A stretch of DNA of 32,728 nt from Deltaproteobacteria bacterium RBG_13_52_11. Its GTDB lineage: Bacteria > Desulfobacterota > B13-G15 > RBG-16-54-18. The translations under genes were made by a program, and so were the position numbers. The stretch lies in assembly GCA_001797745.1 (NCBI GenBank), contig MGQF01000062.1:3460-36187 (forward strand). Direction: 5' to 3'. Shown here piece after piece: positions 31,293 to 32,728 of the stretch. Position 1 is the first letter of the stretch, and the number at the start of each line of letters is the position of its first letter. Below the pieces are notes generated by a model. That model did no database searches and had not been told where the DNA came from. It saw nothing but the letters and a program-made list of their open reading frames with translations.

Positions 31293-31669
31293 CGGTACAC
31301 CTCCTCCGGATCAAAGACCCGTTCATCTATTTCCTTCAGTTCTCCCCCCTCCAGCCTTCGATAGAAACAGCTGCGGTGGCCTGTGTGGCAGGCGCCTCCC
31401 CCCTGCTGGGTCACCTTGAGCAGGACGGTGTCTTCATTACAGTCCACGTAGATCTCCTTGACCTCCTGCAGGTTCCCCGATTGCTCCCCCTTTACCCAGA
31501 GCTCATTTCTGGACCTGCTCCAGTAGGTGGCCAGACGGGTTCTCAGCGTCTCCCCCCAGGCCTGGCGGTTCATAAAAGCCAGCATCAGGATCTCACCAGA
31601 GGTGTAGTCTTGTACCACCACCGGTATCAGGCCTCCCAGCCTATCGAAGTTGGGTTCAATCCCCCCCAT
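31289..31669 (-). CDS. hisI: Phosphoribosyl-AMP cyclohydrolase
   Basis: HisI opens the adenine ring of PR-AMP in the third step of histidine synthesis. The protein (about 126 residues) shows [39 protein letters not shown], the metal-binding [11 protein letters not shown] and the Zn site [11 protein letters not shown]. Only the cyclohydrolase part is present; the HisE domain is absent. A GTG at 31684 would extend it by five codons, but GAGGAG is correctly spaced for ATG 31669. It is translationally coupled to hisG. Confidence 0.95.
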   Translation of the reverse strand: MGGIEPNFDRLGGLIPVVVQDYTSGEILMLAFMNRQAWGETLRTRLATYWSRSRNELWVKGEQSGNLQEVKEIYVDCNEDTVLLKVTQQGGGACHTGHRSCFYRRLEGGELKEIDERVFDPEEVYR

Positions 31670-32173
31670 GTTCAATCTCCTCACTCCTCTTTTACCATAG
31701 ATCGTCCGTTATATCAACTTCTGGAAAATACACGATTCGAGGGTGCGCCTCCTCCCATGTTTGTGGGGGGGTAGTATAATCTGAGACAGGCAGAAATATT
31801 AGGTTTGATGAGATAAGTATGCGACTTTAAAGACACTATAATGATACGCGGGCGGCGGTTGTCTCATTTTCTGTTATGTGGATAACTCGATTTTTTACAA
31901 CAGAATATGTGACTAATTCACGGCAAAAAATCAATAATTATCAGTGGTGGGTAGTGTCCTGATTTGAAAATTAGGATGGAATTAGCATGGGATGGCAAAG
32001 TTGGTTTCTCGATAGGCGCAACGGTTGGCGGCTTAGGCACTTTGCCAGCCCCTTATAATCTCTGGCGTCCCCAAGGGGATTTGAACCCCTGTTGCCGACG
32101 TGAAAGCTTGGCAAAAAAGCCTTATTCTGCCATTTTTAACCCTCTTTAACCCTTAAAAACCCATTTAGAAGGG
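31670..32173. other. ~500-bp AT-rich intergenic region with a tRNA fragment
   Basis: No gene was found. Base composition falls sharply after about 31780. The region holds the tRNA-Glu 3' fragment (32063-32106) and a hairpin at 32146-32177. TATAAT-like tracts occur near 31778 and 32056, but no complete promoter is convincing. Confidence 0.5.
32063..32106 (-). tRNA. 3' fragment of tRNA-Glu (anticodon loop to CCA), likely attachment-site relic
   Basis: On the minus strand the sequence begins at the anticodon loop CTTTCAC (anticodon TTC). It continues with the 3' stem GTCGG, the T arm AGGGG-TTCAAAT-CCCCT, the acceptor strand TGGGGAC and the end GCCA. This matches the last 44 nt of a standard tRNA-Glu. 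The 5' half is missing: the bases before it do not pair with GTCGG, and no GTCCCCA acceptor lies upstream. A partial 3' tRNA end is the usual mark left by integrases at an att site. Confidence 0.8.
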
Positions 32174-32177
32174 TTAA
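32146..32177 (-). terminator. Hairpin at the end of the DUF1646 gene
   Basis: TTAACCCTT (32146-32154) and AAGGGTTAA (32169-32177) are exact reverse complements around a 14-nt loop. The stop codon of the DUF1646 gene lies within the right arm. No long T-tract follows on the minus strand. Confidence 0.4.
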
Positions 32178-32728
32178 GTCCCGACTAGACTTAAAACAAT
32201 AAAATATCCAACTAAAAGAGCTAAGCCTAAGGGCACACCGAAAACCGCCCATTCTCGGCTTTTGATGCCCAATTTGCCGGCGCAGATAATATTTGGGATA
32301 TTTCCGGGAATCAGCATGCCTCCCGCTATTAATAACCCCAACAATAAATATTTGATCGTTTGCAAACTCATTTTTGAATTTATTTCAGCTGCAGTAAGAG
32401 TAGCATTATCAAGAATTGCCGAAACCATGTTTATCCAGTACAGTAGCTTGGCGGACATATGGATCAGATATTGTTCTACTATGGGTGAAAAGCCAGAACC
32501 TAGAAGAATCAAGCCCATCACAAAAATATAAACTTTAAAAGCTCTGAAAATTACATCTTTATAAGTTTCCGGCCGATCTTCGGTTAGGGTATTTTTGCTC
32601 TCTTTAGTCGATGGTGCTAAGAAGAATCCCCATATTCCTAAACCGATAACCGCTGGAGCCACCCATATCCCTAATAATTTAATTAAAAAGTAAAAGTCAG
32701 CATGATAAGGCGCACCTTTGAGTTTCGC
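32174..32728 (-). CDS. DUF1646-like membrane protein, N-terminus off the window
   Basis: The minus frame is open from the window edge to TAA at 32174, giving 184 visible residues and no start inside; a GTG at 32662 is internal to the longer frame. At least five membrane helices are seen, with KLKGAPYHADFYFLIKLLG near the edge, NMVSAILDNATLTAAEI in the middle and MLIPGNIPNIICAGKLGIK further on. This pattern resembles DUF1646, a putative cation or sodium transporter related to the IT superfamily. Codon use is AT-rich, unlike the rest of the window. Together with the adjacent tRNA fragment this suggests acquired DNA. Confidence 0.75.
   Translation of the reverse strand, partial: AKLKGAPYHADFYFLIKLLGIWVAPAVIGLGIWGFFLAPSTKESKNTLTEDRPETYKDVIFRAFKVYIFVMGLILLGSGFSPIVEQYLIHMSAKLLYWINMVSAILDNATLTAAEINSKMSLQTIKYLLLGLLIAGGMLIPGNIPNIICAGKLGIKSREWAVFGVPLGLALLVGYFIVLSLVGT

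Noticed and set aside
32063-32106. Functional tRNA-Glu
   Set aside because: The 5' acceptor, D arm and 5' anticodon stem are missing, so no cloverleaf can form.
1-32728. CRISPR array
   Set aside because: The repeats found are few, irregularly spaced and separated by genes. No regular repeat-spacer series and no cas gene is present.

Overview
This window looks like chromosomal DNA from an anaerobic bacterium of the Desulfobacterota (deltaproteobacterial) type. That is an inference from gene content: long-form HisG with a separate HisI, acyl-CoA dehydrogenase and acyl-CoA ligase genes, and a cluster resembling the orange-protein (orp) genes of sulfate reducers. Most of the sequence is moderately GC-rich. 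The last ~900 bp are clearly AT-rich and follow a tRNA-Glu 3' fragment, so the right edge is probably inserted DNA.

Layout. Positions 1-977 (minus) hold a truncated DHA2-type MFS exporter with its own promoter and a palindromic operator. Positions 1402-3808 (plus) hold a NadD-like nucleotidyltransferase, a single-domain response regulator, tRNA-Ala(CGC) and proC. Positions 3809-9833 are a mosaic of unrelated plus-strand genes: an acyl-CoA ligase, ChrA, a DUF6498 protein, CorA and a 33-residue Lys-rich protein. They are separated by pieces of a dispersed repeat, some of which are degenerate copies of the proC 3' end.

Positions 9834-21041 (minus) are one ~11 kb gene train with short or overlapping junctions. 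In transcription order it encodes: a UPF0251 DNA-binding protein fused to a NifX-like domain; a DUF5320 protein; a Gly/Cys-rich mini-protein; two MinD-type ATPases carrying 2x[4Fe-4S] ferredoxin inserts; an Mrp-type ATPase fused to a NifX-like domain; an FmdB zinc ribbon; a metallo-beta-lactamase-fold protein; two DUF364-like proteins; a NifU/IscU-like scaffold; a gamma-carbonic-anhydrase-like protein; a second Gly/Cys-rich mini-protein; a CDF exporter fused to a NifX-like domain; a truncated ZIP transporter; and an orphan ModA-like binding protein. Its promoter is overlapped by a palindrome suited to autoregulation by the first gene. The simplest reading is an extended orp-like system that builds, carries or senses a metal or metal-sulfur cofactor (Mo, W or Cu are candidates) and couples it to metal transport. 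It is the most interesting part of the window.

Positions 21431-31669 are mostly housekeeping: a DUF1285-like protein converging on comEC, an unrecognised gene coupled to comEC, an acyl-CoA dehydrogenase, an OmpR-type response regulator and histidine kinase followed by three exact-period 11-bp repeats ahead of a -10 box, a small conserved-looking protein, a DegP/HtrA protease, and convergent hisG-hisI. After the tRNA-Glu fragment the window ends inside a DUF1646 membrane protein. No CRISPR array, rRNA, transposase or integrase gene was seen.
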